A stretch of DNA of 49,395 nucleotides from an uncultured Muribaculaceae bacterium. GTDB lineage: Bacteria; Bacteroidota; Bacteroidia; Bacteroidales; Muribaculaceae. Below are positions 27,690 to 36,793 of this stretch, piece by piece. A program made the position numbers and the translations under genes. How positions within the stretch are numbered: the stretch's first letter is position 1; the number at the start of each line of letters is the position of its first letter. The DNA lies in the NCBI GenBank assembly GCA_944321705.1, contig CALUMG010000017.1, forward strand, positions 1-49,395. The letters are read 5' to 3'. The notes under the pieces were generated by a model. The model saw only the letters and a program-made list of their open reading frames with translations. It had not been told where the DNA came from and made no database searches.

Positions 27690-28681
27690 TGTCGGTATTG
27701 ACTCCATGCTATAATACCGGACGGTATGTTCACCGTCTGATGGATTCGGTATTGTCGCAAACCTATCCTTACATTGAGATGGTAATCATAGATGACGGGT
27801 CGACCGATGACTCATCTGCCATCATTCATTCCTATATACCCAAGTTCAAGGCAAAAGGGTATGAATTGCGATATTACTATCAGCAGAACAGTGGCCAGTC
27901 GGTGGCTATAGCCAAGGGGTTGCATTTAGTTCGTGGAGAGTATTTGGTTTGGCCCGACAGTGACGATTTTTATGCATCCGATGACGCGATAGAGAAAATG
28001 GTTTCACGCTTGTCGCAAGCATCTCCTGAATTTGCGATGGTTCGAACCATGTTGCGTGTGGTGGATGAAAAGAATCTGTCCGAACTTCGTATAGAAGGAA
28101 CGAATGCCAACGAGGAGGAATGTAAGGAACTTTTTCGAGATTGCTTGCTTGGAAATTTTTATTATACTCCGGGAGCATATATGGTCAGAATGTCTGTATT
28201 GATTGAAACGACTGGTTTGAATATCTATACTTCAAAAGATGCCGGCCAAAATTGGCAGATATATTTGCCGATTTTGTATTCCTATCGCTGTATGACGATA
28301 AAAGAGGTCTTATACAATGTTGTAGAAAGAGAAGCGTCTCATAGTCAAGGTGGATATAGAGGGTATGAACGGATCATTTTGCGCATAAATGTTTATGAAG
28401 ATACTGTGGTTAATACTTTGGATCGTATAAAAAAAATACCTGACGAAGAGCGAGAATATTATAAAAACAAGGTTTCATGTAAATATCTTAGAGAAAAGAT
28501 GGGATTGGCTCTTCGATATAAAAAATATCATGATTATCAGGTTTTATACAAGCAGTTGTGTCATATGTCAACTTTGTCGTTTCGCGATTCTATATCTATT
28601 TATTATTGGTCTATAAAGTTTAATGTTTATCCTTTATTGAAAAAGATATTGCAAATAAGAAAGAGCCTTCTTAATAAATGA
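27674..28681 (+). CDS. Family 2 glycosyltransferase
   Basis: This 335-aa protein has a GT-A fold start VSVLTPCYNTGRYVHRLMDS, the nucleotide-binding IIDDGSTDDS, and a DSDD metal-binding motif (WPDSDDFY). The C-terminal half is a low-GC region specific to this protein. It probably adds one sugar to the lipid-linked repeat unit on the cytoplasmic face. It overlaps the flippase gene upstream by 16 nt and the Fe-S protein gene downstream by 4 nt. Donor and acceptor cannot be told from sequence. Confidence 0.9.
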   Translation: MEKGLVSVLTPCYNTGRYVHRLMDSVLSQTYPYIEMVIIDDGSTDDSSAIIHSYIPKFKAKGYELRYYYQQNSGQSVAIAKGLHLVRGEYLVWPDSDDFYASDDAIEKMVSRLSQASPEFAMVRTMLRVVDEKNLSELRIEGTNANEEECKELFRDCLLGNFYYTPGAYMVRMSVLIETTGLNIYTSKDAGQNWQIYLPILYSYRCMTIKEVLYNVVEREASHSQGGYRGYERIILRINVYEDTVVNTLDRIKKIPDEEREYYKNKVSCKYLREKMGLALRYKKYHDYQVLYKQLCHMSTLSFRDSISIYYWSIKFNVYPLLKKILQIRKSLLNK

Positions 28682-29820
28682 TAACGATAACAAAAGATAA
28701 ATGTTGCGGATGTACGGCTTGTGCTGCTATTTGTCCTAAACATTGCATCTCGATGAGGCAAGATGAGGAAGGTTTTTTGTATCCCGAAGTGGATAAGACG
28801 CAGTGCATCGATTGCGGCATGTGTGAGAAAGTGTGCCAGTTCCTACATCATTCTCCGCGCAGGGAACCAATTGTGACTGTTGCTGCCAAGTGTAAGGATA
28901 TGTCGATGAGGCTTGCCAGTTCATCGGGTGGCATATTCACATTGCTTGCTGAGGCGGTGATTAAGCAGTATGGAGTCGTTTTTGGAACACGTTTTGATGA
29001 TAATTGGAATGCCGTGCACGATTGCACCGAGACTGTTGACGGCCTTGCAGCATTTCGCGGTTCAAAATATATGCAGAGCGACATGGGTGATTGCTATGCG
29101 CGAGCCAAGGAATTTCTTGAATCGGGTCGCGTGGTTCTGTTCACCGGGACACCTTGCCAGATAAGGGGTTTGAAGAATTTCTTGAGAAAGGATTATGATA
29201 ATCTTCTTGCCGTGGATGTGATTTGCCACGGCGTGCCGAGTAGCAAAGTCTGGCAAAAGTATCTTAAAGAAATTTCGGGCGATTGCAATGTCGCATTGGT
29301 AAATTTCCGCGATAAGAGACAAGGATGGAGAAAATATAATATATCACTCGGAGTGATTTCAGATAAATGCCCGAATCCGCAAGAGATATCATGTCCTTTT
29401 GGTGAAAATACATATATGCAGGCATTTTTGTCCGACTTGAGCCTGCGACTGTCATGTTTCGACTGCCAAGCTAAAGAAGGAATGTCGGGTAGTGACTTGA
29501 CGATAGGTGATTATTGGGGTATAGAAAAGGTTTTACCCGGTTTTGATGATGATACAGGAGCAAGCGTCGTAATCGCTTACACCGAAAAGGGAAAAGATTG
29601 GTTCGGCAAATTGGATTGTAATAGCCGCCCGACATCTTTAGATGCTGCATTGCGCAATAATCAAGCTATAATAAGTTCGGCAAGCAAGCCTGTGTACAGG
29701 GATTATTTTTTCAAGCGGTTTGTAAAAACCGGAAGTTTTCACCGTGCGTTGGACGACACGAAAAGCTCGGCAATTGAAAAGAGACTACGCCGGCTTATTT
29801 ATAGAAAAACAGGGTTATGA
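28678..29820 (+). CDS. F420-hydrogenase beta-subunit-like Fe-S protein
   Basis: This 380-aa protein has two N-terminal 4Fe-4S motifs (CCGCTACAAICPKHC, then CIDCGMCEKVC). FrhB-type domains follow (SSGGIFTLLAEAVI, FTGTPCQIRGLKNFL, VDVICHGVPS, and LTIGDYWGIE). In polysaccharide clusters this family sits next to pyruvyl transferases and is thought to carry out a redox step on sugar residues or related groups; the exact reaction is not established. Here it overlaps the pyruvyl transferase-like gene by 4 nt, the usual pairing. Confidence 0.9.
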   Translation: MITITKDKCCGCTACAAICPKHCISMRQDEEGFLYPEVDKTQCIDCGMCEKVCQFLHHSPRREPIVTVAAKCKDMSMRLASSSGGIFTLLAEAVIKQYGVVFGTRFDDNWNAVHDCTETVDGLAAFRGSKYMQSDMGDCYARAKEFLESGRVVLFTGTPCQIRGLKNFLRKDYDNLLAVDVICHGVPSSKVWQKYLKEISGDCNVALVNFRDKRQGWRKYNISLGVISDKCPNPQEISCPFGENTYMQAFLSDLSLRLSCFDCQAKEGMSGSDLTIGDYWGIEKVLPGFDDDTGASVVIAYTEKGKDWFGKLDCNSRPTSLDAALRNNQAIISSASKPVYRDYFFKRFVKTGSFHRALDDTKSSAIEKRLRRLIYRKTGL

Positions 29821-30968
29821 AGATTGGCATACTGACACAGCCGTTGAGGAATAATTACGGTGGCATCTTGCAGGCTCATGCTTTGCAGGCTCTTTTAAAG
29901 TCGATGGGGCATGATGCGATAATCATAAACCGGCAATATGCTTATCCTCCTAATGGATTGTTGTTGCGCAGGTTCTTGAGCTTGTTCAAATGTATAATCC
30001 GTCGATATCTTCTTGGTAATAAGAATGTCAATATCGCTAATCCGTTTGACCGTCATTATACCGCAGATAGGGGTTGGACATACGATTTCAGCATGCTTAG
30101 GAAGTTTGTCAAGCATGAAATAAGGCAATCAAGGCCGTTACGAAGTTCCAAAGCTGTTGCCAAGTATGTAAAGAAGCAACAGTTTGATTGTTTTATCGTC
30201 GGGAGCGACCAAGTGTGGCGTGAGGAATATTCTCCATGCATAACCGATTATTTCCTTGGATTCCTTCCTGATGATTGCAAAGCGAAAAAAATAGCTTATG
30301 CTGCATCATTTGGAGTAAGCGTTGACCCGATTGAATCTAATTTAGACGAATGTACCAAACTTGTTTGCCGGTTCGAAGCAATATCGGTGCGTGAAGAGTC
30401 GGGTGTGAAGTTGATGAAGGAGATTTTCGACCTTGATGCCCGATTGGTGCTTGACCCTACATTGTTGATGGATGCATGGCATTATCGTGCGCTTGTCAAT
30501 AAAGAGGATGTAAAGCCGTCGGGTGTCGTGAGCTATATATTGGATGAAACATCCGAAAAACAAGACATTATAGATAATATAACTAACGAAGTAGGTTCGA
30601 TATACACAAGGATATTATTGTTTCCATTTAGGAACCGATGCGAGAATCCAAAGTCGGTATCGATTTCACAATGGCTTGCAGCAATTGATAATGCTGATTT
30701 TGTGGTGACCGATTCATTTCATGGCTGCGTGTTTTCGATCATATTCAAGAAAAAATTTGTTGCCATTGGGAACAAAGAGCGTGGATTGGACAGATTTATT
30801 TCACTGCTTGGCCGGCTTGGATTGCAAGACAGGCTGGTTTGTTCGCTTGAAGAATTTGAGTGTCGCAAGGATGCTTTGATGACTGCACCCGATTATGCAG
30901 CAGTTGACTTGAAACTTGACAATTGGCGTAAAGATAGTCTTGATTTCCTTGGCAAAGTGTTGAGCTGA
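29817..30968 (+). CDS. Polysaccharide pyruvyl transferase family protein
   Basis: This 383-aa protein starts MKIGILTQPLRNNYGGILQA and contains VGSDQVWR, KKIAYAASFGV, SVREESGVKLM, VLDPTLL and DSFHGCVFSIIF. This is the full set for PF04230 (CsaB/WcaK type). Members transfer pyruvate from PEP as a ketal to a sugar, giving the polymer negative charge, though some members may do other reactions. It is coupled to the Fe-S protein upstream by a 4-nt overlap, and a GT2 gene follows after 6 nt. Confidence 0.9.
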   Translation: MKIGILTQPLRNNYGGILQAHALQALLKSMGHDAIIINRQYAYPPNGLLLRRFLSLFKCIIRRYLLGNKNVNIANPFDRHYTADRGWTYDFSMLRKFVKHEIRQSRPLRSSKAVAKYVKKQQFDCFIVGSDQVWREEYSPCITDYFLGFLPDDCKAKKIAYAASFGVSVDPIESNLDECTKLVCRFEAISVREESGVKLMKEIFDLDARLVLDPTLLMDAWHYRALVNKEDVKPSGVVSYILDETSEKQDIIDNITNEVGSIYTRILLFPFRNRCENPKSVSISQWLAAIDNADFVVTDSFHGCVFSIIFKKKFVAIGNKERGLDRFISLLGRLGLQDRLVCSLEEFECRKDALMTAPDYAAVDLKLDNWRKDSLDFLGKVLS

Positions 30969-30974
30969 GAAACA

Positions 30975-31949
30975 ATGATTTCTATAATTGTTCCGGTTTA
31001 TAATGCTGAGAAGACGTTGAAGCGATGCGTTGACTCGATTCTGAAGCAGTCGTATGCCGATTGGGAGTTGCTTTTGATTGATGATGGAAGTACTGACAAA
31101 TCGAAAGAATTATGTGAAAGCTATGCTTCTAATGATGAAAGAATATCGGTATTCTCGAAGAAGAATGGTGGTCCTGGTGAGGCTCGCAATGACGGTTTAA
31201 ATCGCGCCAAAGGGGACTTTGTGACATTTATAGACAGCGATGATTATATAGAACAGGGTTATCTGCAAATATTGCTTGATCGGATGTTTGACGATGTAGA
31301 TTTAGTAATTTCAAATTATGGTGGGTGTGTTTGCGACCACAAGCAAGCTTCAAAGTGGAATCTAATAAACACAAGCAATTTCAACTTGCTCTTTGAAGCC
31401 AATGAAAGATGCTACATCGTTCCTTGGGGCAAATTGTACAGGAAGAGGATATTGACCGACAATGATATACATTTTATCGCTGGCATGGGACTTGGAGAAG
31501 ATGCAGTATTCTTGTACACCTACATGTTGTGTTGCGATAATATTTGTTTGCTGCAAGATAATGCAGGTTATCGCTACGATACAGAGTCGGAAAATTCCTT
31601 GTCAAGAAAATCTTTCCCGTTGACGGTAGAGTTGTTTTCTTATGAACAAGTGAGGAAGGCGATAGATAAGTTGATAGTTGCAAAATCGCTTGCCGACAAG
31701 ACAGCGATCGGGCGATTAAACGGACTAAAGGCGTTTTTTGTTAAAAGAATCTTAAATGCACTGTATTACAGCGGGCTTCAACGACCTGAGCGGATGAAGA
31801 TACTCAAAGAAATAGAGGTAGATTTGTATGTTCAGGCTAATAGGCCGGTGTCTCGGTTGGAAAAATTATATCAATGGATGTTGTCAAAGCATTTTTACTA
31901 TAAATATGATTTGTTGCGTTCGGGTATTGCAAGTGTGAAGAAATTATGA
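30975..31949 (+). CDS. Family 2 glycosyltransferase (paralogue of the gene at 32794)
   Basis: This 324-aa protein has a GT-A start MISIIVPVYNAEKTLKRCVD, LLIDDGSTDKSKELC, and DSDD at FIDSDDYIEQ. The first 45 residues are almost the same as those of the GT2 at 32794, also at DNA level, while the C-terminal halves differ. This points to duplication with divergence or replacement of the acceptor part. It overlaps the next gene by 4 nt. Confidence 0.9.
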   Translation: MISIIVPVYNAEKTLKRCVDSILKQSYADWELLLIDDGSTDKSKELCESYASNDERISVFSKKNGGPGEARNDGLNRAKGDFVTFIDSDDYIEQGYLQILLDRMFDDVDLVISNYGGCVCDHKQASKWNLINTSNFNLLFEANERCYIVPWGKLYRKRILTDNDIHFIAGMGLGEDAVFLYTYMLCCDNICLLQDNAGYRYDTESENSLSRKSFPLTVELFSYEQVRKAIDKLIVAKSLADKTAIGRLNGLKAFFVKRILNALYYSGLQRPERMKILKEIEVDLYVQANRPVSRLEKLYQWMLSKHFYYKYDLLRSGIASVKKL

Positions 31950-32785
31950 TATTATCGATAATAACAGTCAATTACAATAACAAGTGCGGATTGCGTAAGA
32001 CCATTGAGAGCGTTTTGGCGCAGACTTGCAGTGACTTTGAATTTGTCATAGTTGACGGTGCATCGACCGACGGTGGCGTGGATGTAATCAAGGAATATGC
32101 CGAACGGATAGATATTTGGTCGAGCGAGCCCGACAAAGGCGTTTACAATGCCATGAACAAAGGCGTGAAGGCTGCCCACGGAGAGTATTGCTTGTTCTTG
32201 AATTCGGGTGACACTTTCTATGACAACGACGTAGTGAAGAATGTCATAGGAAGATTATCGGAAGGCAAAAGCGACATAATGACTGGCGGCACATGGCTCT
32301 CTTTCGGGCGGCTTGTATCTGCTCCTCATGCGGTTTCAATGGCGTTTTTGTATGCCGGGACTTTATGCCATCAGGCATCTTTCATAAGGCGAGAACTGTT
32401 ATTGAAATTTCCTTATGATGAAACATTGAGATATGTGGCCGATTGGAAATTTTGGGTAGAAACCTTGATTTTCCATGATTATACTTACAGCAGCATGGAT
32501 GTGACGATTGCCAATTATGACTGGAATGGCATGAGCACGGTGCATTACAAGGATGTTGACAAGGAAAAAGAACGAGTGTTGCAGTCATTCTTCCCTGTAA
32601 AAGTATTGGAAGACTATCATAGATTCACGATAGGCGACAATTGGGAGGACAAGTTGTACATTGCCATCAAGAGCAGCCGTTTCCACGCACTTATTTATAG
32701 TGTCAATGTGTGCCTTATACGGTTTATGCAGATATTCAAGAAAGGTGCTTTTTGGATTAAGGAGTATCCTGTTAAATTAAAATAA
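31946..32785 (+). CDS. Family 2 glycosyltransferase, WcaA/WcaE-like
   Basis: This 279-aa protein starts MILSIITVNYNNKCGLRKTI, with IVDGASTDGGVDVI, SEPDKGVYNAMNKGVKAA and FLNSGDTFYD. The SGD motif in place of DxD and the DKGIYDAMNKG-type block are typical of the short GT2 group that includes colanic-acid-type transferases. It probably adds one sugar to the repeat unit. Its start overlaps the preceding GT2 by 4 nt and its stop lies 8 nt before the GTG start of the next. Confidence 0.88.
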   Translation: MILSIITVNYNNKCGLRKTIESVLAQTCSDFEFVIVDGASTDGGVDVIKEYAERIDIWSSEPDKGVYNAMNKGVKAAHGEYCLFLNSGDTFYDNDVVKNVIGRLSEGKSDIMTGGTWLSFGRLVSAPHAVSMAFLYAGTLCHQASFIRRELLLKFPYDETLRYVADWKFWVETLIFHDYTYSSMDVTIANYDWNGMSTVHYKDVDKEKERVLQSFFPVKVLEDYHRFTIGDNWEDKLYIAIKSSRFHALIYSVNVCLIRFMQIFKKGAFWIKEYPVKLK

Positions 32786-32793
32786 CACACGCT

Positions 32794-33747
32794 GTGATTT
32801 CGATAATTACACCGGTTTATAATGCCGAGAAGACGCTGAAGCGATGCGTCGACTCGATTTTGAAGCAGTCGTATGTCGATTGGGAGTTGTTGCTAGTGAA
32901 CGATGGCAGCACCGATGAGTCGGCTGTGATATGCAGGTATTATGAATCGGCAGACAGTCGAATTCGAGTGTTTGACAAAGTCAACGGTGGTGCAAGTTCA
33001 GCCCGAAACATGGGGCTTGACAATGCTCGTGGCGAATGGATTGCCTTTTGCGATGCCGACGATTGGGTTGATGAAAATTGGCTTGATCTGTTTGCGACTC
33101 ATTTGCACGACGATGGGGTGCAGATGGTGGTGCAGGGATTTAATGATGTTGGTGGTAATTGGCATGGAGCCGATACGGGCGTTGACTTTTGCGGAGTGGT
33201 GAAAGACGGTATTTTGCGCTTAGCCGAAATGTATGTTTTAGGCTATTTGTGGCCAAAAATCATCCGCCGTGACATAGTGGATACCTATAGATTACGCTTC
33301 GACACACGATTGATATTCCGTGAAGATGAGGATTTTCTGCTTCGCTATATGCAACACATGGATGGTGAAATATGTTGCATGGAGCAAGGGGCTTATAACT
33401 ATGCAGTGCCAGACTTCACAAAGAAGTATAGCTCGCCCGATAATTTTTATTCGTTTTTGAGCATTTTTTCAACATTGCAGGTAATATATGGTAGAGAGTG
33501 CAACTGGCTCATTGACGATTATGTTAAGGAACTCACGCAGTCGTTGTTCTATTCATTTGAGATCGGGACAAGCGACAGGAAACAGAAATTGCGCTTGTAC
33601 AAGGCCGAAGTCGGCCGGCAGGTACTTGGGGTAAAGAATTTGTCATCCGCGTCGAAATATTTGCTGGCTTATGTGCCTTCTGTAACTTTAGTTTGTCGCA
33701 TACTTGATTTCAAAGAGAGGTTGCAGCACAGGGTCGTAGGTAAGTAA
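32794..33747 (+). CDS. Family 2 glycosyltransferase (paralogue of the gene at 30975)
   Basis: The start is GTG at 32794, since MISIITPVYNAEKTLKRCVD aligns with the ATG start of the paralogue at 30975. The protein has 317 aa with LLVNDGSTDESAVI and CDADDWVDEN (DADD metal site). The C-terminal half is its own. N-terminal near-identity with the other copy at DNA level over about 130 nt indicates recent duplication or gene conversion of the donor-binding part. Confidence 0.9.
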   Translation: MISIITPVYNAEKTLKRCVDSILKQSYVDWELLLVNDGSTDESAVICRYYESADSRIRVFDKVNGGASSARNMGLDNARGEWIAFCDADDWVDENWLDLFATHLHDDGVQMVVQGFNDVGGNWHGADTGVDFCGVVKDGILRLAEMYVLGYLWPKIIRRDIVDTYRLRFDTRLIFREDEDFLLRYMQHMDGEICCMEQGAYNYAVPDFTKKYSSPDNFYSFLSIFSTLQVIYGRECNWLIDDYVKELTQSLFYSFEIGTSDRKQKLRLYKAEVGRQVLGVKNLSSASKYLLAYVPSVTLVCRILDFKERLQHRVVGK

Positions 33748-33772
33748 GTCAAAATGGCAGCGAAACATGTAG

Positions 33773-34921
33773 ATGACAGAGATTAAGAAAGACATATTAT
33801 CGTTTCAATCACGATGTATCGACACTGTGCGCGTGTTATTTGTGTTGATCCTGGTCTTGTTTCATGGATTTGCGACAAGTCCTTCAGGCTTTTCCTTTGG
33901 GAATTATCCTATAACAGAAATTTTTAAACGATTTGTAGATACATTCTTCGGTGACTCGATTGTTGCTGTCTATTTCTTCATATCCGGATATCTGTTCTTT
34001 TGGGGAAAGGATTGGACAAGTGGCGTGTATAAAGAAAAATTGAAACGTCGCGTCAAGACATTGTTTATACCTTATGTATTATGGAATCTGCTGGGTGTTT
34101 GTCTTGTCATTGTCAGGTTGTTGCCAGTGTTTAATACATTTCTAGCGTATCCGGGTTCAGATTTAAACTTGTCGGTCTCAAATTTCCTCTCTTGCTTTTG
34201 GATGTATGACGGACAGCTTGGAGCTCCTTCGGCAAATGTGGAAAATTATGAAATTTTAGTGCAGAGGACAAGTTTCCCGATAAATACGGCCTTGTGGTTT
34301 GTTAGGGATTTGATGATAGTGGTTGTTTGTACACCACTTGTGTATTTCTTGCTGAAACGATTGCGGACGTATTTCCTTATGCTGTTGTCGGCTTTGTATC
34401 TGTTTTTCAGTTATTATGTTATCGATTGGCACATAAACCAATTGCTTATGGCATTCTTATTCTTTTCTTGGGGTGCGCATGTGTGCTTACGGAAGAATAC
34501 TGTTTTAGATTATTTTTCACGGTCGTGGCCGATTTGGGGATATTTGTTATGTTCAATTCTTTTCCTATTGGTATCTTATTTTGCAATAAAAGAAATATCT
34601 CCGCTATTTAAGGTCGTGCATTCATTCGTAACAGTGGCATTTGCATTCAATATTGGTGGAAGATTGTCTCGACATGGCATTATGCAATTTAAGCATGGCG
34701 CGGCATGGAGTTGTTTTATTTACATGTCTCATTGTCTCGTGTTACCGAGGTTGTTGAAAGTTGTCGCTTTTGCCATTGCTCCTGTGTCGGATTTAGCGTG
34801 GCTGTTGACTTATATATTGTCGGTGTTTGTGGCTTTGGCTTTATTGTCTCTATGTTTTGTACTGTGTAGAAAATATATGCCTAAGTTGTTGAATATACTC
34901 ATAGGAGGAAGAGTGAGGTGA
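33773..34921 (+). CDS. Membrane acyltransferase (acyltransferase 3 family)
   Basis: This 382-aa protein has about ten hydrophobic segments. The N-terminus carries RCIDTVRVLFVLILVLFHGF with the conserved His after the first span, and YFFISGYLFFWGKDW follows. This is the Acyl_transf_3 (OafA/WecH-like) pattern, so it should acetylate a sugar of the polymer or repeat unit at the membrane. It is clearly more AT-rich than the genes after it. It overlaps the next gene by 4 nt (GTGA). Confidence 0.88.
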   Translation: MTEIKKDILSFQSRCIDTVRVLFVLILVLFHGFATSPSGFSFGNYPITEIFKRFVDTFFGDSIVAVYFFISGYLFFWGKDWTSGVYKEKLKRRVKTLFIPYVLWNLLGVCLVIVRLLPVFNTFLAYPGSDLNLSVSNFLSCFWMYDGQLGAPSANVENYEILVQRTSFPINTALWFVRDLMIVVVCTPLVYFLLKRLRTYFLMLLSALYLFFSYYVIDWHINQLLMAFLFFSWGAHVCLRKNTVLDYFSRSWPIWGYLLCSILFLLVSYFAIKEISPLFKVVHSFVTVAFAFNIGGRLSRHGIMQFKHGAAWSCFIYMSHCLVLPRLLKVVAFAIAPVSDLAWLLTYILSVFVALALLSLCFVLCRKYMPKLLNILIGGRVR

Positions 34922-35847
34922 GAGTATCGGTTGTTGTTCCGGTGTATAATGCGGCGAAGTATCTGCCGGCGTTGGTCGATTCGGTCGTGAAGCAAAGCTA
35001 CGGCGACTGGGAATTGGTCTTGGTTGATGATGGCAGTACCGATGGCAGTGGCACGTTGTGTGACGAGATTGCTGCGAAAGATAATCGCATAGCGGTGTTT
35101 CACACGCCAAATCGCGGAGTTACTGCCGCACGTAACTATGGTGCCGGGCAAGCACAAGGCGAATGGATATGCTTTGCCGATGCCGATGACACTATGCCTG
35201 TCGGTGCATTGCAGGCAATGGTCGATAAGTGCGACGGTTGCGACATTGTGATAGGCAACAAGCAGATTGTCAACGGCAATGATGTGAAAGATGAAATAAT
35301 GAATGCCGTCGATGAATGTATCGACACTCGTGATTTCCTCACGGGATTGATAATGAACCGCATATCGCAATACATAACCGGACGGATGTTCCGCAGGTCG
35401 CTTTTTGACGGCGGGACAATCAACATTCCGCGTGAATTGATAATGGCCGAGGATTTCATCATGAACGTGCAGCTTGGCAACAAGGCGCGGCGCGTGGCAT
35501 TAATTGCCGATGTGGTGTACGGTTATCATGTGTATGACGAGTCGGTGTCTCACACTTTCCGCACGAGCCTTGCTTATGAAGCCATGTTCTGCGGATGCCT
35601 CGAACAGGCCTTGAAACAAGGCCGCCATGCCGATGACTTGAAAGATGCGATGGCATTCCAAAAGGTGCGCGCGTTGAAAGCTGCTTTCATGTCGCAAAAA
35701 GGCAACATCGACCTTGCAAACAGATTTGTGCGCGAAACTCGCCGAGAAGCAAAAACGATTCAGTTGACGCGAGGTTGGAAATTGTTCATGATGCTGATGC
35801 CGTTAAAACGCCTCGGCTACACGATATTCAAGCAAATCGACAAATAA
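34918..35847 (+). CDS. Family 2 glycosyltransferase
   Basis: The start is GTG at 34918 overlapping the acyltransferase stop. The 309-aa protein reads MRVSVVVPVYNAAKYLPALV, LVLVDDGSTDGSGTLC, NRGVTAARNYGAGQAQGEW and FADADDTMPVG (DADD metal site). A likely catalytic acidic stretch is MAEDFIMN. Composition turns GC-richer from here to the operon end. Confidence 0.9.
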   Translation: MRVSVVVPVYNAAKYLPALVDSVVKQSYGDWELVLVDDGSTDGSGTLCDEIAAKDNRIAVFHTPNRGVTAARNYGAGQAQGEWICFADADDTMPVGALQAMVDKCDGCDIVIGNKQIVNGNDVKDEIMNAVDECIDTRDFLTGLIMNRISQYITGRMFRRSLFDGGTINIPRELIMAEDFIMNVQLGNKARRVALIADVVYGYHVYDESVSHTFRTSLAYEAMFCGCLEQALKQGRHADDLKDAMAFQKVRALKAAFMSQKGNIDLANRFVRETRREAKTIQLTRGWKLFMMLMPLKRLGYTIFKQIDK

Positions 35848-35857
35848 ATCAAGGGAA

Positions 35858-36793
35858 ATGGCAGGCGACACGAAAGAATCGTTCATGACTCGCGTCAAGG
35901 TGGCGTTGCGTATGGTGCTTTATCGTTGGCAATACGCCCGATTGAAGAAGCAGATTGCTACCATTAATGTGCTTGACTCTGAAGCGACTGTCAAGTTGAT
36001 TTTGGAGAAACGTTGCTCGGTGTGCCGTTATGGCGACGGGGAGATGGACATGATAATGTCGCTCAAGGACGGTTACAACGACACGCGCAAAAGCGATTTT
36101 CAGAATTACGATAAAAAACTGGCCTTTAGGCTTAAAGATATTTTGAAAACGGGGACGTATGAGGCCGCCAATTTGCTTGTGTGCATTCCTTATGTGTGGA
36201 AGATGCCGCAATTGCTCACTGCCAAGCCCCGGTTATTCGTGAAGAGGAGTTTTGTCAATAATCAAGCCGTGATTTTCGACTCGATTAATCCGGCGTCGGT
36301 TTACGGAGATTCCTATTTCACCCGGTTCTACATGGATTGTAAGGATAAGGACAAAGGTGAATATATTAAATTCTGTCGCAAGATATGGGACGGTCGTGAC
36401 TTGTGCATCATCGAGGGAGAACAGAGCCGCCTTGGTGTTGGCAACGACCTGTTTGACAACGCTGCGAGCATCGAGCGCATCCTTTGTCCGGCGTTGAACG
36501 CATTTGAAAAGTATGACAAGATACTTGAAGCGGCCTTGAAGATTGACAAGTCGCGTCTTGTGCTTATCGCTTTGGGACAGACGGCCACGGTGCTTGCGTG
36601 CGACATGGCACGGGCCGGGTATCAAGCCATTGACATAGGGCATATCGACATAGAATATGAGTGGTTCCTGATGGGTGCCACCGAGAAAGTGCCGGTAAAG
36701 CATAAATATGTGAACGAAGTGCCCGAAGGCCGTCAGTTTACCGACGAGACCGATGCTGCTTACTTGTCGCAAATCATCGAAGTAGTGAAATGA
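35858..36793 (+). CDS. GT-D fold glycosyltransferase (DUF1792 type)
   Basis: This 311-aa protein carries CRYGDGEMDMI with the DGE motif at 60-62, the metal/nucleotide-binding signature of the GT-D fold (PF08759, first defined in streptococcal glycan synthesis). Other family features are KRSFVNNQAVIF, RDLCIIEGEQSRLGVGNDLF and LVLIALGQTATVLACDMA. A DIGHIDIEYEWF block near 270 is also conserved. It is a different fold from the GT2 enzymes around it and should add one hexose. It overlaps the next GT2 by 4 nt. Confidence 0.88.
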   Translation: MAGDTKESFMTRVKVALRMVLYRWQYARLKKQIATINVLDSEATVKLILEKRCSVCRYGDGEMDMIMSLKDGYNDTRKSDFQNYDKKLAFRLKDILKTGTYEAANLLVCIPYVWKMPQLLTAKPRLFVKRSFVNNQAVIFDSINPASVYGDSYFTRFYMDCKDKDKGEYIKFCRKIWDGRDLCIIEGEQSRLGVGNDLFDNAASIERILCPALNAFEKYDKILEAALKIDKSRLVLIALGQTATVLACDMARAGYQAIDIGHIDIEYEWFLMGATEKVPVKHKYVNEVPEGRQFTDETDAAYLSQIIEVVK

